Source: Thiomargarita sp.
Lineage (GTDB): Bacteria > Pseudomonadota > Gammaproteobacteria > Beggiatoales > Beggiatoaceae
DNA length: 64,000 nt
Direction of reading: 5' to 3'
Assembly: GCA_020721005.1 (NCBI GenBank)
Contig: DYNP01000011.1
Location: 56,337-120,336, forward strand
Part shown: in pieces, positions 20,703-30,117 of the stretch
How positions within the stretch are numbered: the stretch's first letter is position 1
How the letters are laid out: each line of letters starts with the position of its first letter
Notes under the pieces: model-generated
Told to the model about the DNA's origin: nothing
Database searches by the model: none
What the model saw: only the letters and a program-made list of their open reading frames with translations
Position numbers and translations under genes: made by a program

Positions 20703-20860
20703 GGGGCGCAATGGCGTTAGCGTATTGCGCCGTATGAAAACACGATAGACCAGGCAATCCCTCCAATCCTCGAATTTGTTATGGGTGAACGAGATTAAGA
20801 GAATGCTGTAAATTTGGGGCCAACATGCGGCGCAATATGCTCACGCCATTGCGCCCTATG
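20703..20860. repeat. Long inverted repeat built from GGCGCAAT/ATTGCGCC palindromes
   Basis: The left arm (about 20703-20736) and right arm (about 20824-20860) are imperfect inverted copies. Each arm is itself palindromic, GGCGCAAT facing ATTGCGCC. It lies in the 389-base gap between guaA and the aldolase/SDR gene, which holds no ORF I can support. REP/MITE-like structure; no related copy elsewhere in the window. Confidence 0.7.
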
Positions 20861-21008
20861 TTAACTATATTAACTGATCAATTTTATTGAAAAAATTGTG
20901 GAAGCAATTTATCAAATATTCATCTCCTCATCAACAATAAGTCCCAATTCAAATATATCATAACTAACTGATAACTAAAATTTAATCCCCAAGGACAATT
21001 CAATATTT

Positions 21009-23000
21009 ATGCGCAATTTATGGAATGATAATATTGCCGAACAATACCGTGATGACCTACTGGCACTGCGAGTTTACAGCTCTCGTTTACTCGGTCAAGA
21101 CCCCAATTTAGTACTCCATGGAGGAGGAAACACCTCAGTTAAATTAACGACCACTGACTATTTTGGCGAACCAGAATCCCTGCTGTATGTCAAAGGAAGC
21201 GGTTGGGACTTGGGCAACATCGAAGCGGCCGGTTTTGCTCCAGTAAAGTTAGAAACCTTGCAAAAAATGGCTCGTTTGCCCCATTTGAGCGATTCTGACA
21301 TGGTCAAATTACAACGTGCCGCCATGACCGATCCTGCTGCCCCAAATCCTTCTGTAGAGGCAATTTTACATGCCCTCATTCCCTTCACCTATGTTGACCA
21401 TACTCATGCCGATGCAGTGGTAGCCCTGACCAACACTGAAAATGGTAGAGAACGAGTCTACACAATTTATGGAGACCGGGTGCTGATTGTTCCATACGTT
21501 ATGCCTGGCTTTATTTTGGCCAAGAAAATTGCCGATCTAACCCGCGCTATTAACTGGGAAAATTTAGAAGGCATAATTTTACTCAACCACGGTGTTTTCA
21601 GTTTTGGCCCCACCGCAAAATCCAGTTACGAACGCATGATTCGCTTAGTCACCGCAGCAGAAGATTATTTACAGGCTCACGCTGCCCTTCCCCCTGCTGC
21701 TGCTTCTCCCATTCTGCAAAAATCACCTCTCGATTTGGAAAACAGCCTGTTTTTGGCTAAACTTCGTAAAGCAGTGGCAGAAATTAAACAATCTCCGGTC
21801 ATTGCCCACTGGGACTCCACTCCTTTGGCTCTACAATTCTCCCAGTTGCCCACCGTGGACAACCTTGCCACCCAAGGTCCCTTAACCCCCGATCATGTCA
21901 TCCGGACCAAGGCTAAACCATTGATTTTAAATTCAGATTTTAGACATGACATTGCTGAATATATTGCAAATTATGAAGATTATTTTAAACGCCACGCCAC
22001 AGCCCAACTGATCCAGCTAAATGCAGCGCCTTGTTGGGCTGTGTGGTTAAATAATGGTTTGATCAGCTTTGGGAACTCGGTACAAGAAGCTCAAATTGTG
22101 TCCGATATTAAGGATCATACCATATGGTCTATTCAAGTGGCTCAACGACTGGGAGGATGGCGAGCATTGCCAGAAAAGGATATTTTTGAAATGGAATATT
22201 GGGAACTGGAACAGGCTAAACTGAAAAAATCCTCTCAATCTCCAGTTTTACAAGGTAAAATTATCTTGGTCACTGGAGCTGCCAGTGGCATTGGCCAAGC
22301 CTGTGTTAAAGTGCTATTGCAACAGGGAGCAGCAGTTATAGCCTTGGATATCGATCCCAAAATCACTCATTTGTTTGCCACTCAACAAGTATTGGGAATA
22401 GCCTGTGATGTCACCCTGGAATCTGCCATTCAAGCCGCGGTCATCGAAGGCGTGAGTCGATTTGGAGGGCTGGATGGGGTGATCAGCAATGCCGGGACAT
22501 TCCCAATCAGTGAAAGTTTAGCCCAGTTACAAATGGGCACTTGGGAAAAGAGTTTGGCAGTGAATTTGACCAGTCATCAACGTTTGTTAAAAGTGTGTAT
22601 TCCCTATCTGGCTGAGGGCATTGAACCTGCAGTTGTGATGATGGGCTCTAAAAATGTACCTGCTCCCGGTCCCGGGGCTGCTGCTTACTCGGTGGCCAAG
22701 GCTGGACAAACTCAGTTGGCTCGCGTGGCGGCTTTGGAGTTGGCACCCTTGGGTATTCGCGTCAATGTGTTGCATCCCAATGCGGTTTTTGACACAGGCA
22801 TTTGGACGCCAGAGGTGTTGGAAAAACGGGCTCAACATTATGGAGTGACAGTAGAGGAATATAAGAAAAACAATCTGTTAAGGACTGAGATCACTTCCCA
22901 ATCGGTGGCCACTTTGGCTTGTGCCATGTTAGGTCCCTTGTTCGCAAAGACCACTGGAGCCCAAATTCCCATTGATGGCGGAAATGAACGAGTGATCTAG
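21009..23000 (+). CDS. Bifunctional class II aldolase / short-chain dehydrogenase
   Basis: A 663-residue fusion of the YuxG type. Residues ~1-400 are a class II aldolase/adducin domain with HGGGNTSVK and metal ligands in VDHTHADAVVAL and LNHGVFSFG. Residues ~415-663 are an SDR with cofactor motif LVTGAASGIGQA, NAG motif, catalytic Ser in MMGSKN and YxxxK in AAYSVAKAG. Characterised relatives cleave rhamnulose-1-phosphate and oxidise the lactaldehyde produced, but no rhamnose genes are nearby, so the sugar is uncertain. It ends 46 bases before a family A element. Confidence 0.92.
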   Translation: MRNLWNDNIAEQYRDDLLALRVYSSRLLGQDPNLVLHGGGNTSVKLTTTDYFGEPESLLYVKGSGWDLGNIEAAGFAPVKLETLQKMARLPHLSDSDMVKLQRAAMTDPAAPNPSVEAILHALIPFTYVDHTHADAVVALTNTENGRERVYTIYGDRVLIVPYVMPGFILAKKIADLTRAINWENLEGIILLNHGVFSFGPTAKSSYERMIRLVTAAEDYLQAHAALPPAAASPILQKSPLDLENSLFLAKLRKAVAEIKQSPVIAHWDSTPLALQFSQLPTVDNLATQGPLTPDHVIRTKAKPLILNSDFRHDIAEYIANYEDYFKRHATAQLIQLNAAPCWAVWLNNGLISFGNSVQEAQIVSDIKDHTIWSIQVAQRLGGWRALPEKDIFEMEYWELEQAKLKKSSQSPVLQGKIILVTGAASGIGQACVKVLLQQGAAVIALDIDPKITHLFATQQVLGIACDVTLESAIQAAVIEGVSRFGGLDGVISNAGTFPISESLAQLQMGTWEKSLAVNLTSHQRLLKVCIPYLAEGIEPAVVMMGSKNVPAPGPGAAAYSVAKAGQTQLARVAALELAPLGIRVNVLHPNAVFDTGIWTPEVLEKRAQHYGVTVEEYKKNNLLRTEITSQSVATLACAMLGPLFAKTTGAQIPIDGGNERVI

Positions 23001-23046
23001 TTGCAATGAGTTTAAAATTGCCAGTTGACAGGTGTAATTAATTATT

Positions 23047-23348
23047 AGACCTCTTGCAAAAGTAAATGATGCAATGAAAATGAGATACGAAAAAATAAAA
23101 GGAAAATCCCCGTTGAAGTGGAAGCTTTAGCCAGTCAGCAGTTGGCCCCTTGGAGTGGAGGCTTTAGCCGGTCGGGCTTTGCAATTTGTGTATGTGGGAT
23201 GATGCCTACGACTAACCGGCTAAAGCCTCCACTCCAAGGACAGACCGCTGACCGGCTAAAGCCTCCACTCCAAGAACTCCACTCCAACGTATCTTAACTG
23301 AGGAGCAACTCTCATTTTTTTATGATCGCATACCTTTGCAAGAGGTCT
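23047..23348. mobile_element. Family A miniature element with terminal inverted repeats
   Basis: A 302-base element begins AGACCTCTTGCAAA and ends with the exact inverse, flanked on both sides by ATT, a possible 3-base target duplication. No coding capacity. The interior holds inverted GGAGTGGAGGCTTTAGCCGG / CCGGCTAAAGCCTCCACTCC copies. Termini and a 3-base ANT-type duplication resemble IS5-family (ISL2-like) elements, so it is probably a MITE mobilised by such a transposase (inference). Related copies: 1-116 and 37226-37578. Confidence 0.75.
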
Positions 23349-23404
23349 ATTGTAACAGTTATTGTACTTTATATCTTGGGTGGTTATTTTTGAAAGCGTT
23401 ATCG

Positions 23405-24892
23405 ATGTCTGGAAAATTAGGAGACTTTGTGGCCTTGGGTGCAGGGGCCTGCCTGCCCTTGGCTTTTGCTCCACTTTCATTGTTCCCCATTGCCATTTTT
23501 TCGTTGTCCATTCTGCTATGGTCTTGGCAGAATGTGACGGCAAAACGTGGAATGTGGCGAGGTTTCTTGTTCGGTCTGGGCTCATTTGGCGTTGGTATTT
23601 CCTGGGTTTATGTGAGTTTAAGCCAATTTGGGAATTTACCAATTGTAGGGGCTGTGTTACTGACAGCCGGTCTCATTGGGCTGATGTCTCTATATCCTGC
23701 GTTACTGGCTGGCTTATGGATCCACTTGTTCCCAGAAAAAAGTCGAGTGACTTTAATCTTTGTTATACCAGCCACTTGGGTTTTGTTTGAATGGTTGCGA
23801 GGTTGGCTATTTACTGGTTTTCCTTGGCTGAGTTTAGGATACAGTCAAATCGCGTCCCCATTGGGCAATTTTGCCCCCATTTTTGGGGTGTATGGAGTCA
23901 GTGGTTTGGTGGTATTGTCAGCTGCCTTATTGCTGATTATTTGGCAGTGGCGTCGGGGTTGGATCTTGGGAATGTTTGGAATTGCTATTTGGATAGGAGG
24001 TTGGGCATTGTCTCATTGGCAATGGACATATCCCTTGGATGAGCCTGTGCAGGTCGCCTTGATTCAAGGCAATATTCCTCAAGATTTCAAATGGTTACCC
24101 AGTTATCAAGTGCCAACTATGGAGCGTTATTTTGAACTGAGTCAGCGTCATTATGAACAGGCTGAGTTGATCATTTGGCCGGAAACTGCCATTCCCTTAT
24201 TTTATCATCAGTCCATTCCCCATTTGGTAAAATTATTTCAGCAACATGGTCAACATGAGGTGGATTTTATTGTGGGAATTCCCATCATGAATCGGGAAGA
24301 GCAATATTTCAATGGCGTATTTGGTATCGGAGAACAACCTGAGTTTTATTACAAGCGCCATTTGGTACCATTTGGGGAATATGTGCCTTTTGCACAACAG
24401 TTTGAGGAATTGCTACATTACCTGGCAGTGCCAATGTCAAATTTTTCCTCGGGACCGGATCATCAATCTCCTTTCCACAGTGCAGGTCAAGTAATTGGGG
24501 TCTCCATTTGTTATGAGGATGTGTTTGGGGAACTGATTCGGCGCAGTTTGCCGGAAGTGACTTTGTTGGTCAATGTCAGTAATGATGCTTGGTTTGGTCA
24601 TTCCATAGCGCCACATCAGCATTTGGAAATTGCCCAAATGCGAGCGTTGGAGATGGGGCGTTATTTATTGCGGGCGACCAATACGGGCATTTCCGCTGTG
24701 ATTGATGTGCGAGGGAAAGTGGTGGCGCGGTCGCCTCAATTTGAAGTGGCAAGTTTAGAAGCCACAGCTCAGCCTTATCAGGGCTCTACACCTTATGTTT
24801 GGTTTGGAGATCAATTGGTATTGACGTTGTCATTAATGAGTTTGGGCATGGGTGGTTTGATCAGAGGTTATCGTCGTAAACTACTCTCTTGA
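23405..24892 (+). CDS. lnt: Apolipoprotein N-acyltransferase
   Basis: Adds the third acyl chain to the N-terminal Cys of lipoproteins at the periplasmic face of the inner membrane. About 495 residues: several N-terminal membrane segments (AGACLPLAFAPLSLFPIAIF onward), then a nitrilase-like domain with Glu in IIWPETAIPLF, Lys in YYKRHLVPFGEY and Cys in GVSICYEDVFGEL. The start is ATG at 23405; TTG at 23390 after GGGTGG is an alternative. The frame continues upstream into the family A element, so that insertion may have replaced the original promoter. Confidence 0.94.
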   Translation: MSGKLGDFVALGAGACLPLAFAPLSLFPIAIFSLSILLWSWQNVTAKRGMWRGFLFGLGSFGVGISWVYVSLSQFGNLPIVGAVLLTAGLIGLMSLYPALLAGLWIHLFPEKSRVTLIFVIPATWVLFEWLRGWLFTGFPWLSLGYSQIASPLGNFAPIFGVYGVSGLVVLSAALLLIIWQWRRGWILGMFGIAIWIGGWALSHWQWTYPLDEPVQVALIQGNIPQDFKWLPSYQVPTMERYFELSQRHYEQAELIIWPETAIPLFYHQSIPHLVKLFQQHGQHEVDFIVGIPIMNREEQYFNGVFGIGEQPEFYYKRHLVPFGEYVPFAQQFEELLHYLAVPMSNFSSGPDHQSPFHSAGQVIGVSICYEDVFGELIRRSLPEVTLLVNVSNDAWFGHSIAPHQHLEIAQMRALEMGRYLLRATNTGISAVIDVRGKVVARSPQFEVASLEATAQPYQGSTPYVWFGDQLVLTLSLMSLGMGGLIRGYRRKLLS

Positions 24893-25367
24893 ATAAAGTG
24901 GCGCCACAGTTGGGACAGGCGGGAATGTAATCTGGTTGGTGGAAATGTAATAATTTGCCACATTGGATGCAGACTAGGGTGCCAGGTCCGGTAATTTCTC
25001 CACTGTACCATTCGCTGGCCAAACGGGCTTGCTCAGCCAAATTGTCCAATTCTAAGCGGGTGTGATCGACTAAAATGCTGAATTTTTCAAGCAGTTGTTC
25101 TTCAATCAGGCTGAGATCGAAGCGCATCCAGTCAGCCAATTCCTGTTCAGTCTCGCTGATGAATTGGGCGGCATCTTGTAAGTCTCGTTGTAAATATTGT
25201 CCGACTCGTTCCGCTTCTTCTAGGGTCAATTCTTCAAGAATAATGGCTTTTTCTTGAACTGCTTGTATGCGTTCCCCTAAAGATTGAGAACGAGTGTGTT
25301 GGAAGGTATCTTTGAGCCGATTGAGCATTTGATGATAGGCAGAGATCAGTTTTTCAGAGGCATTCAT
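24861..25367 (-). CDS. Zinc-ribbon protein, DUF1451/YbeL family
   Basis: 168 residues from MNASEKLISAYHQML. A long charged, coiled-coil-prone helical region is followed by a C-terminal zinc ribbon with CIQCGKLLHF and PACPNCG. The architecture matches the DUF1451 family, whose function is unknown. It is convergent with lnt, sharing 32 bases at the 3' ends. The open frame extends upstream over the start of cnoX, but the family start is the ATG chosen here. Confidence 0.85.
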   Translation of the reverse strand: MNASEKLISAYHQMLNRLKDTFQHTRSQSLGERIQAVQEKAIILEELTLEEAERVGQYLQRDLQDAAQFISETEQELADWMRFDLSLIEEQLLEKFSILVDHTRLELDNLAEQARLASEWYSGEITGPGTLVCIQCGKLLHFHQPDYIPACPNCGATLFKRVVYDDNL

Positions 25368-25415
25368 AATGGGTGCTCGTTGTTTAAAAATTAATGAGTT
25401 AAGAGGAAGGTAAAT

Positions 25416-26282
25416 ATGAGTAATTCGCCTTATATCCAGGCGGTTGATGTTGAAAATTTTGAGAAAGTGGTGATTCAATCATCCTTTCAGGTACCGGTGT
25501 TGGTGGACTTTTGGGCAGAATGGTGTGCCCCTTGTAAGGCTTTGATTCCCGTGTTGGAAAAGTTGGTGGCTGAATATCAGGGCCAGTTTATTTTGGCCAA
25601 GGTCAATACTGATGAACAACAGGAATTGGCTATGGAATATGGTATTCGCAGCATTCCCACGCTCAAATTGTTTCGACAAGGTCAGATGGTTGAGGAAATG
25701 ACCGGGGCTCAGCCCGAATCGGTGTTGAGAACGATAATAGATCGACATAGAGACCGGAAAGCTGATCATTTGCGATTTGAGGCTATTGAGTTGTATCGTC
25801 AAGGTAAGGTTGATCAGGCTTTGTTGTTGCTGGAAAGGGCTGAGCATATTGAGCCCGATTATTTTCCAGTGATCTTGGATAAGGCAAAAATGTTGTTGGA
25901 TCAAAAACGATTTGCAGAAGTTACGCAATTATTGCAGAATTTGCCGGCAAATGTGCAAACTGACCCAGCAACTGAAGAGTTACAAGTTCAATTGAATTTT
26001 GCCCAAGTGGCTGATCGATCTCCGTCAGTACTTCAATTACGCCAAATTCTGGCAGACAATCCCCTGCATTATGAAGCACGTCATCAGTTGGGGGCACAGT
26101 TGGTTCTAGCTGGAGAGTATCCAGAAGCGCTGGAGCAGTTCTTAGAGTTAATGCGTCAAAATCGTCAATTTGGCGAAGATGCCGGACGGAAAAGCATATT
26201 GGGAGTATTTATGCTGTTGGGGAATTCTGGGGAATTAGTAAGCCGTTATCGGAGTAAAATGTCCTCTTTATTGTTGGCATAA
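25416..26282 (+). CDS. cnoX: Thioredoxin-domain co-chaperone CnoX/YbbN
   Basis: Residues 1-110 form a thioredoxin domain with an intact WCAPC active site, and residues 115-288 are TPR-like helices (LYRQGKVDQALLLLERAEHI, GEYPEALEQFLELMRQN). This is the CnoX architecture, a holdase that passes substrates to GroEL and DnaK. Enterobacterial CnoX lacks the catalytic CXXC pair, so this version may retain redox activity (inference). AGGAAGG precedes the ATG. It is divergent from the zinc-ribbon gene. Confidence 0.92.
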   Translation: MSNSPYIQAVDVENFEKVVIQSSFQVPVLVDFWAEWCAPCKALIPVLEKLVAEYQGQFILAKVNTDEQQELAMEYGIRSIPTLKLFRQGQMVEEMTGAQPESVLRTIIDRHRDRKADHLRFEAIELYRQGKVDQALLLLERAEHIEPDYFPVILDKAKMLLDQKRFAEVTQLLQNLPANVQTDPATEELQVQLNFAQVADRSPSVLQLRQILADNPLHYEARHQLGAQLVLAGEYPEALEQFLELMRQNRQFGEDAGRKSILGVFMLLGNSGELVSRYRSKMSSLLLA

Positions 26283-26304
26283 TTGACTGCAATCGAACAC
26301 TCAT

Positions 26305-26321
26305 CCCTCCTTATTGGAGGG
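26305..26321. terminator. CCCTCC/GGAGGG hairpin between convergent cnoX and dksA
   Basis: A 6-bp stem with a TTATT loop, 23 bases after the cnoX stop, followed by TTAGATT. It also resembles the short palindrome family at 2967, 18905 and 45882. Terminator activity is inferred from position. Confidence 0.4.
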
Positions 26322-26373
26322 TTAGATTCTGAGAATTGTGTGAATTGTTGACTTTATTGCTCAGTTAGTCAGG

Positions 26374-26799
26374 TTATTCCAAAGTTTGTTTCTCACGAAT
26401 TTCATCCAAAGTTTTGCAATCAATACATTTAGTTGCCGTAGGTCTGGCCTCCAAACGTCGTAATCCAATTTCAATACCACAAGATTCACAATACCCATAA
26501 TCGCCAGATTCAAGGGCTTGTAAAGAATCATCAATTTTTCTGATCAAATTACGTTCACGCTCCCGAGTACGTAACTCTATAGTAAACTCCTCTTCTTGAC
26601 TGGCTCGGTCATTGGGATCGGCAAAATTAGTGGCCTCATCACGCATATAGTTAACCGTCCGTTCCATTTCCTTGAATAAATCTTCCTTCCATTGCAGTAG
26701 AATCTTTCGAAAATGCTCCAGTTGTTGAGGATTCATGTATTCTTCTCCCTCACCCAATTGGTAGGGAGCAAATTGTGGTTCAATGCTGGGTTTGGCCAT
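26374..26799 (-). CDS. dksA: RNA polymerase-binding transcription factor DksA
   Basis: Acts with ppGpp at the RNA polymerase secondary channel to tune rRNA and amino-acid promoters. The 141 residues contain a coiled coil whose tip reads FADPNDRASQEEEF, keeping the Asp/Asp/Ala tip residues, and a four-Cys zinc finger (YCESCGIEIG and CIDCKTLDE). The closing helix LDEIREKQ is typical. It is a full-length canonical DksA on its own transcript. Confidence 0.96.
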   Translation of the reverse strand: MAKPSIEPQFAPYQLGEGEEYMNPQQLEHFRKILLQWKEDLFKEMERTVNYMRDEATNFADPNDRASQEEEFTIELRTRERERNLIRKIDDSLQALESGDYGYCESCGIEIGLRRLEARPTATKCIDCKTLDEIREKQTLE

Positions 26800-27051
26800 T
26801 ATTTAAACTCCTGTAAAAATAAAAACGCTATCTATACCAGAAAGCTCGGAAATCTGCAAGAATTTAGTGGGTTGTTTTAAAGAAATTTTTAAACTCCCTC
26901 GGACTTTATGAGCGACAGTTTATCCCCCATAATCCCCCAGTTTTAATCTTAGAAGCCATTCCACTTGACTTGACATCTAAATTGGCGTTGAATTTGCCTA
27001 ACTATTTCACGTCTACTTATCGATCCCTTTTACCCTATTTTTGAGAAGGTT

Positions 27052-29325
27052 ATGTTCAATTTATTTAACAAGAATCAAGAAACTATTCCTGACCCCAAAA
27101 CTCCAGTTTTTTTGTTAAAATCCCTGCAAGTCCAAGCTGTCAATTTTGATGGTTTTACCAGAGGAATTGACAATGTGCATGTGGATGTGCATTTAAGTTC
27201 CCATTTCATTCAATTATCCCAAAGTTTGATTAAAGATCTGCTAGAGGAACGCAGCAGCACCAAAAGGCGTTTTTCAGATAAACCCTCGGCAGTTTTGTGC
27301 GAACAATTGGAGGCTTTTAATGGCAGTTATGCTTCTATGCTGACTGCCGCTTTACACAGAGCAAGAGAAGATAAGGCCTTGCAATTTATTCAACTTTTTC
27401 AATTGTCCGTGATGAAATTTGTGTTGAATACGGTGCAAACCAAAGCGGAACAATTGCTGTATGAATTGAGGAAGTTGGGCAATCAGGAAGACAAAAAATC
27501 TCTGGAATTGAGTGAACGCATTCGTTGGATTCACAGAAACTATAACAATTTGATTTATCAAGTTAATTATGAGTTGTTTGAACAGTTACATTGGGTAGAA
27601 ATGGGTCCCCTAAAAAGTCTTAGAGAGTCATTGTTGGGCGTCAGTTGGTCAATTTCTGAAGAAATGATGTTTAATCCTCTATTATATACTCCGGATATTC
27701 ATCATCATGAAGTGGTGATGAGATATTATGTACTGCTGTCTCAAGACCCGGACAGCAGTTATGGTTTTGATCGGTTAAGCAGTTGGGTCGATATGTTATT
27801 GGAAGATATTGGCACATTATGCCCGATTCAATTGATTGCCAGTTCAGATCATATTTTAGTTTCGGATAACCAAAATCCTGAACTTTCCTTGTCTTGGAAA
27901 GATGTTACTGACAATGTGAATGAATTGCTTGATGCGGGCACTACTCAGCGGACTCTTGAAGAATTGTCCACTCCAAATCCTGAGTTATCAGCCAAACTGC
28001 AATGTCAACAAAAAGCTTATAAATTGTTTGAACAACAATTGCGTCAAGCTCAATTGCTCCCCTTTATTTTAGCCGCTTACAGCACTCCACAATTGTATGA
28101 GCACTATGCCAAATTGCTTAAACCTTACCTGATCTTCCAAACTTTATGTGGAGAGCTGGAAATCAAAGATTTTGCCGTCACCTTACAAAATCAGCAAAAA
28201 TTAAGACCTTTGCGTCGTCAAGGAGACAAACAGTTGAGCGCAGATGATTTGATTCGGGTCAAAAAACAACTGCAAAAATTGGCTAAACAACCGATTTCAA
28301 ACAAGGTCTTGGAGTTTCTCAAAGGGTTTATCGCTTATCGTAGAGACAAGAAATTTCACCAGTTGATTCAAGAGGGAATTGCCGATATTCATTTGGTCAA
28401 TGAAGAGGCTGATGTTCAATTGTCCAGGGCTAATGGGTTATTGCATGAATTTTTGGAACAAAATGAATATACCAATTCTACTGATTCCATTCGTTGCCAT
28501 GTCATTCTCAAAGCAGATTTGAGGGGCTCTACGACTATTACCGCAGAATTGTGCAAACGAGGCTTAAATCCAGCCACCCATTTCAGTCGCAATTTTTTCA
28601 ATCCCATTCGTCAATTAATTGAGGATTTTGGGGCAGAAAAAGTATTTATTGAAGGTGATGCGGTTATTCTGAGCATTTTCGAATATCACAATGCCCCGGA
28701 ACAATGGTTGGCCACGGCACGAGCTTGTGGATTGGCGCAAAGCATGTTGCAGGTGGTGCAAGTTCAAAATCAATTTTGTCGAGCTTATAATTTGCCCATT
28801 TTGGAATTGGGCATTGGTATTTGTTATGCCCCCCACCCTCCTCAATTTTTATATGATGGTAATCAACGCATTATGATCTCTCCAGCCATTGGAGATGCTG
28901 ATCGACTGTCTTCTTGTTCCTGGAAATTGCGACAAAAATATGCCAATTCTCCTCATTTGTTGACCAATGTAATGGTATTTCAACAACCTCCGACTGATCA
29001 TTTTAAAGGGGAAAAGGGCATGACCACCTTTCGTTATAATTTAAACGGCATTGAATTGGATGCAGCCGCTTTCAAAAAATTACAAAAAGAAATTGCTTTG
29101 CGCCAAATTGATTTGACTTTGACTGGGGACAGTTATCCCACTGCTTTTTACTTGGGTAATTACTCTAATGCTAAGGGAGAAACTCAAGAGGTGATTATAC
29201 GTGAAGGTCGGATTCAAATTTGGCAGGATCAAGACAATTACTATCCTCCTACAGATACTTTTTACTACGAAGTGGTAAGCCATAAAGAGATCCTTAACTT
29301 GATCAAACATGCTTTTTTGAAATAA
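27052..29325 (+). CDS. Large protein with class III nucleotidyl-cyclase-like domain
   Basis: 757 residues, no signal peptide. Residues 1-480 are helical and unrecognised. Residues ~485-640 read like a class III cyclase: VILKADLRGST at ~489 (first metal Asp), FIEGDAVILSIFE at ~532 (second metal Asp), LGIGICYAP, and SPAIGDADRLSS at ~608. Two canonical positions differ: the base-specifying Lys before GD is Phe, and the transition-state Asn of VNxAARL is Gly, while the Arg is kept. A ~100-residue tail follows. Activity could be altered or lost; a sensor or pseudo-cyclase is possible. AGAAGG precedes the ATG. Monocistronic. Confidence 0.75.
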   Translation: MFNLFNKNQETIPDPKTPVFLLKSLQVQAVNFDGFTRGIDNVHVDVHLSSHFIQLSQSLIKDLLEERSSTKRRFSDKPSAVLCEQLEAFNGSYASMLTAALHRAREDKALQFIQLFQLSVMKFVLNTVQTKAEQLLYELRKLGNQEDKKSLELSERIRWIHRNYNNLIYQVNYELFEQLHWVEMGPLKSLRESLLGVSWSISEEMMFNPLLYTPDIHHHEVVMRYYVLLSQDPDSSYGFDRLSSWVDMLLEDIGTLCPIQLIASSDHILVSDNQNPELSLSWKDVTDNVNELLDAGTTQRTLEELSTPNPELSAKLQCQQKAYKLFEQQLRQAQLLPFILAAYSTPQLYEHYAKLLKPYLIFQTLCGELEIKDFAVTLQNQQKLRPLRRQGDKQLSADDLIRVKKQLQKLAKQPISNKVLEFLKGFIAYRRDKKFHQLIQEGIADIHLVNEEADVQLSRANGLLHEFLEQNEYTNSTDSIRCHVILKADLRGSTTITAELCKRGLNPATHFSRNFFNPIRQLIEDFGAEKVFIEGDAVILSIFEYHNAPEQWLATARACGLAQSMLQVVQVQNQFCRAYNLPILELGIGICYAPHPPQFLYDGNQRIMISPAIGDADRLSSCSWKLRQKYANSPHLLTNVMVFQQPPTDHFKGEKGMTTFRYNLNGIELDAAAFKKLQKEIALRQIDLTLTGDSYPTAFYLGNYSNAKGETQEVIIREGRIQIWQDQDNYYPPTDTFYYEVVSHKEILNLIKHAFLK

Positions 29326-29541
29326 TCCAAAATAGTCACTTTTTAATAAAAATATTTGATTTCATTGATAATAATGAGCAACTACTTTCCTTAGCATTTG
29401 TAATTTTTGCCACTTAATGTTTTTTACTTTACTTTAACCCAAAATTATGCTATTTTAATAATACTGTCACTGTGAGTTATTTCACAATCAGTGGCTTTGA
29501 CTGTCTGTTATTTTAATCATTTTATTGAAAGGTAGTTCCGT

Positions 29542-29889
29542 ATGCAAAAAATCATTTTAGGTTTGACCGCAGTTGTACTTAGTTTAGGCTTATCCATGTC
29601 AACTTATGCTGCTGAAGAAGCCGTAGCCGCAGAAGCAACAAAAGAAGCCGCAGCAGCTCCTGCTGCTGACGCTAAAGCCGCCACTGCTGCAGATGCTCCC
29701 GCTATGGTAGTTACCATGACCGATGGCAAATGTATGGCCACCCCTAAAGACGCTGACAAAGCTGTCGTAGTCACTGTCAGCAAGTCCGAAACCGAAGGCA
29801 AATTCGACGTTAAAGGCGAAGATGGCGCAGTTGTCACCACCGTTGATAGCTTAGATGTCGTGGCTGAAGAGTGCAAACCTAAGGAATAA
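29542..29889 (+). CDS. Small secreted Ala-rich protein
   Basis: 115 residues with a clear signal peptide (MQKIILGLTAVVLSLGLSMS followed by TYAA), an Ala/Glu-rich linker of low complexity, then a compact segment of ~65 residues with two Cys (GKCMAT and EECKPKE) that could close a disulfide. AAAGG precedes the ATG. A strong terminator follows at 29929. The gene stands alone and looks highly expressed (strong signals on both sides), but I do not recognise the family. Confidence 0.85.
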   Translation: MQKIILGLTAVVLSLGLSMSTYAAEEAVAAEATKEAAAAPAADAKAATAADAPAMVVTMTDGKCMATPKDADKAVVVTVSKSETEGKFDVKGEDGAVVTTVDSLDVVAEECKPKE

Positions 29890-29928
29890 CCTAGAACAAA
29901 TAATATTATCGGCGTGAAGTAACATCTT

Positions 29929-29965
29929 GAAAATGGGGGAACTTACAGTTTCCCCATTTTCTTTT
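29929..29965 (+). terminator. Rho-independent terminator
   Basis: A 14-bp stem (GAAAATGGGGGAAC against GTTTCCCCATTTTC, one G-U pair) with a 5-base loop and a trailing CTTTT, 40 bases after the small secreted protein gene. Confidence 0.85.
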
Positions 29966-30117
29966 CAGCCTACAATTTCCCCTCTTGCTAAGTTCTAACC
30001 TATACTGGTTTAAGCCCAAATCAGGCTTCCCCTCAATCCTCCCTCTTGACTACTTGCTATTCTTCAACAAAACAAGTACTATTCACCCATCACAATTTAG
30101 GATTCGGAGTCGTATAC

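Noticed and set aside
23336-23404. Upstream extension of lnt into the family A element
   Set aside because: The added residues come from the repeat terminus and would precede the first membrane helix with no ribosome-binding site.
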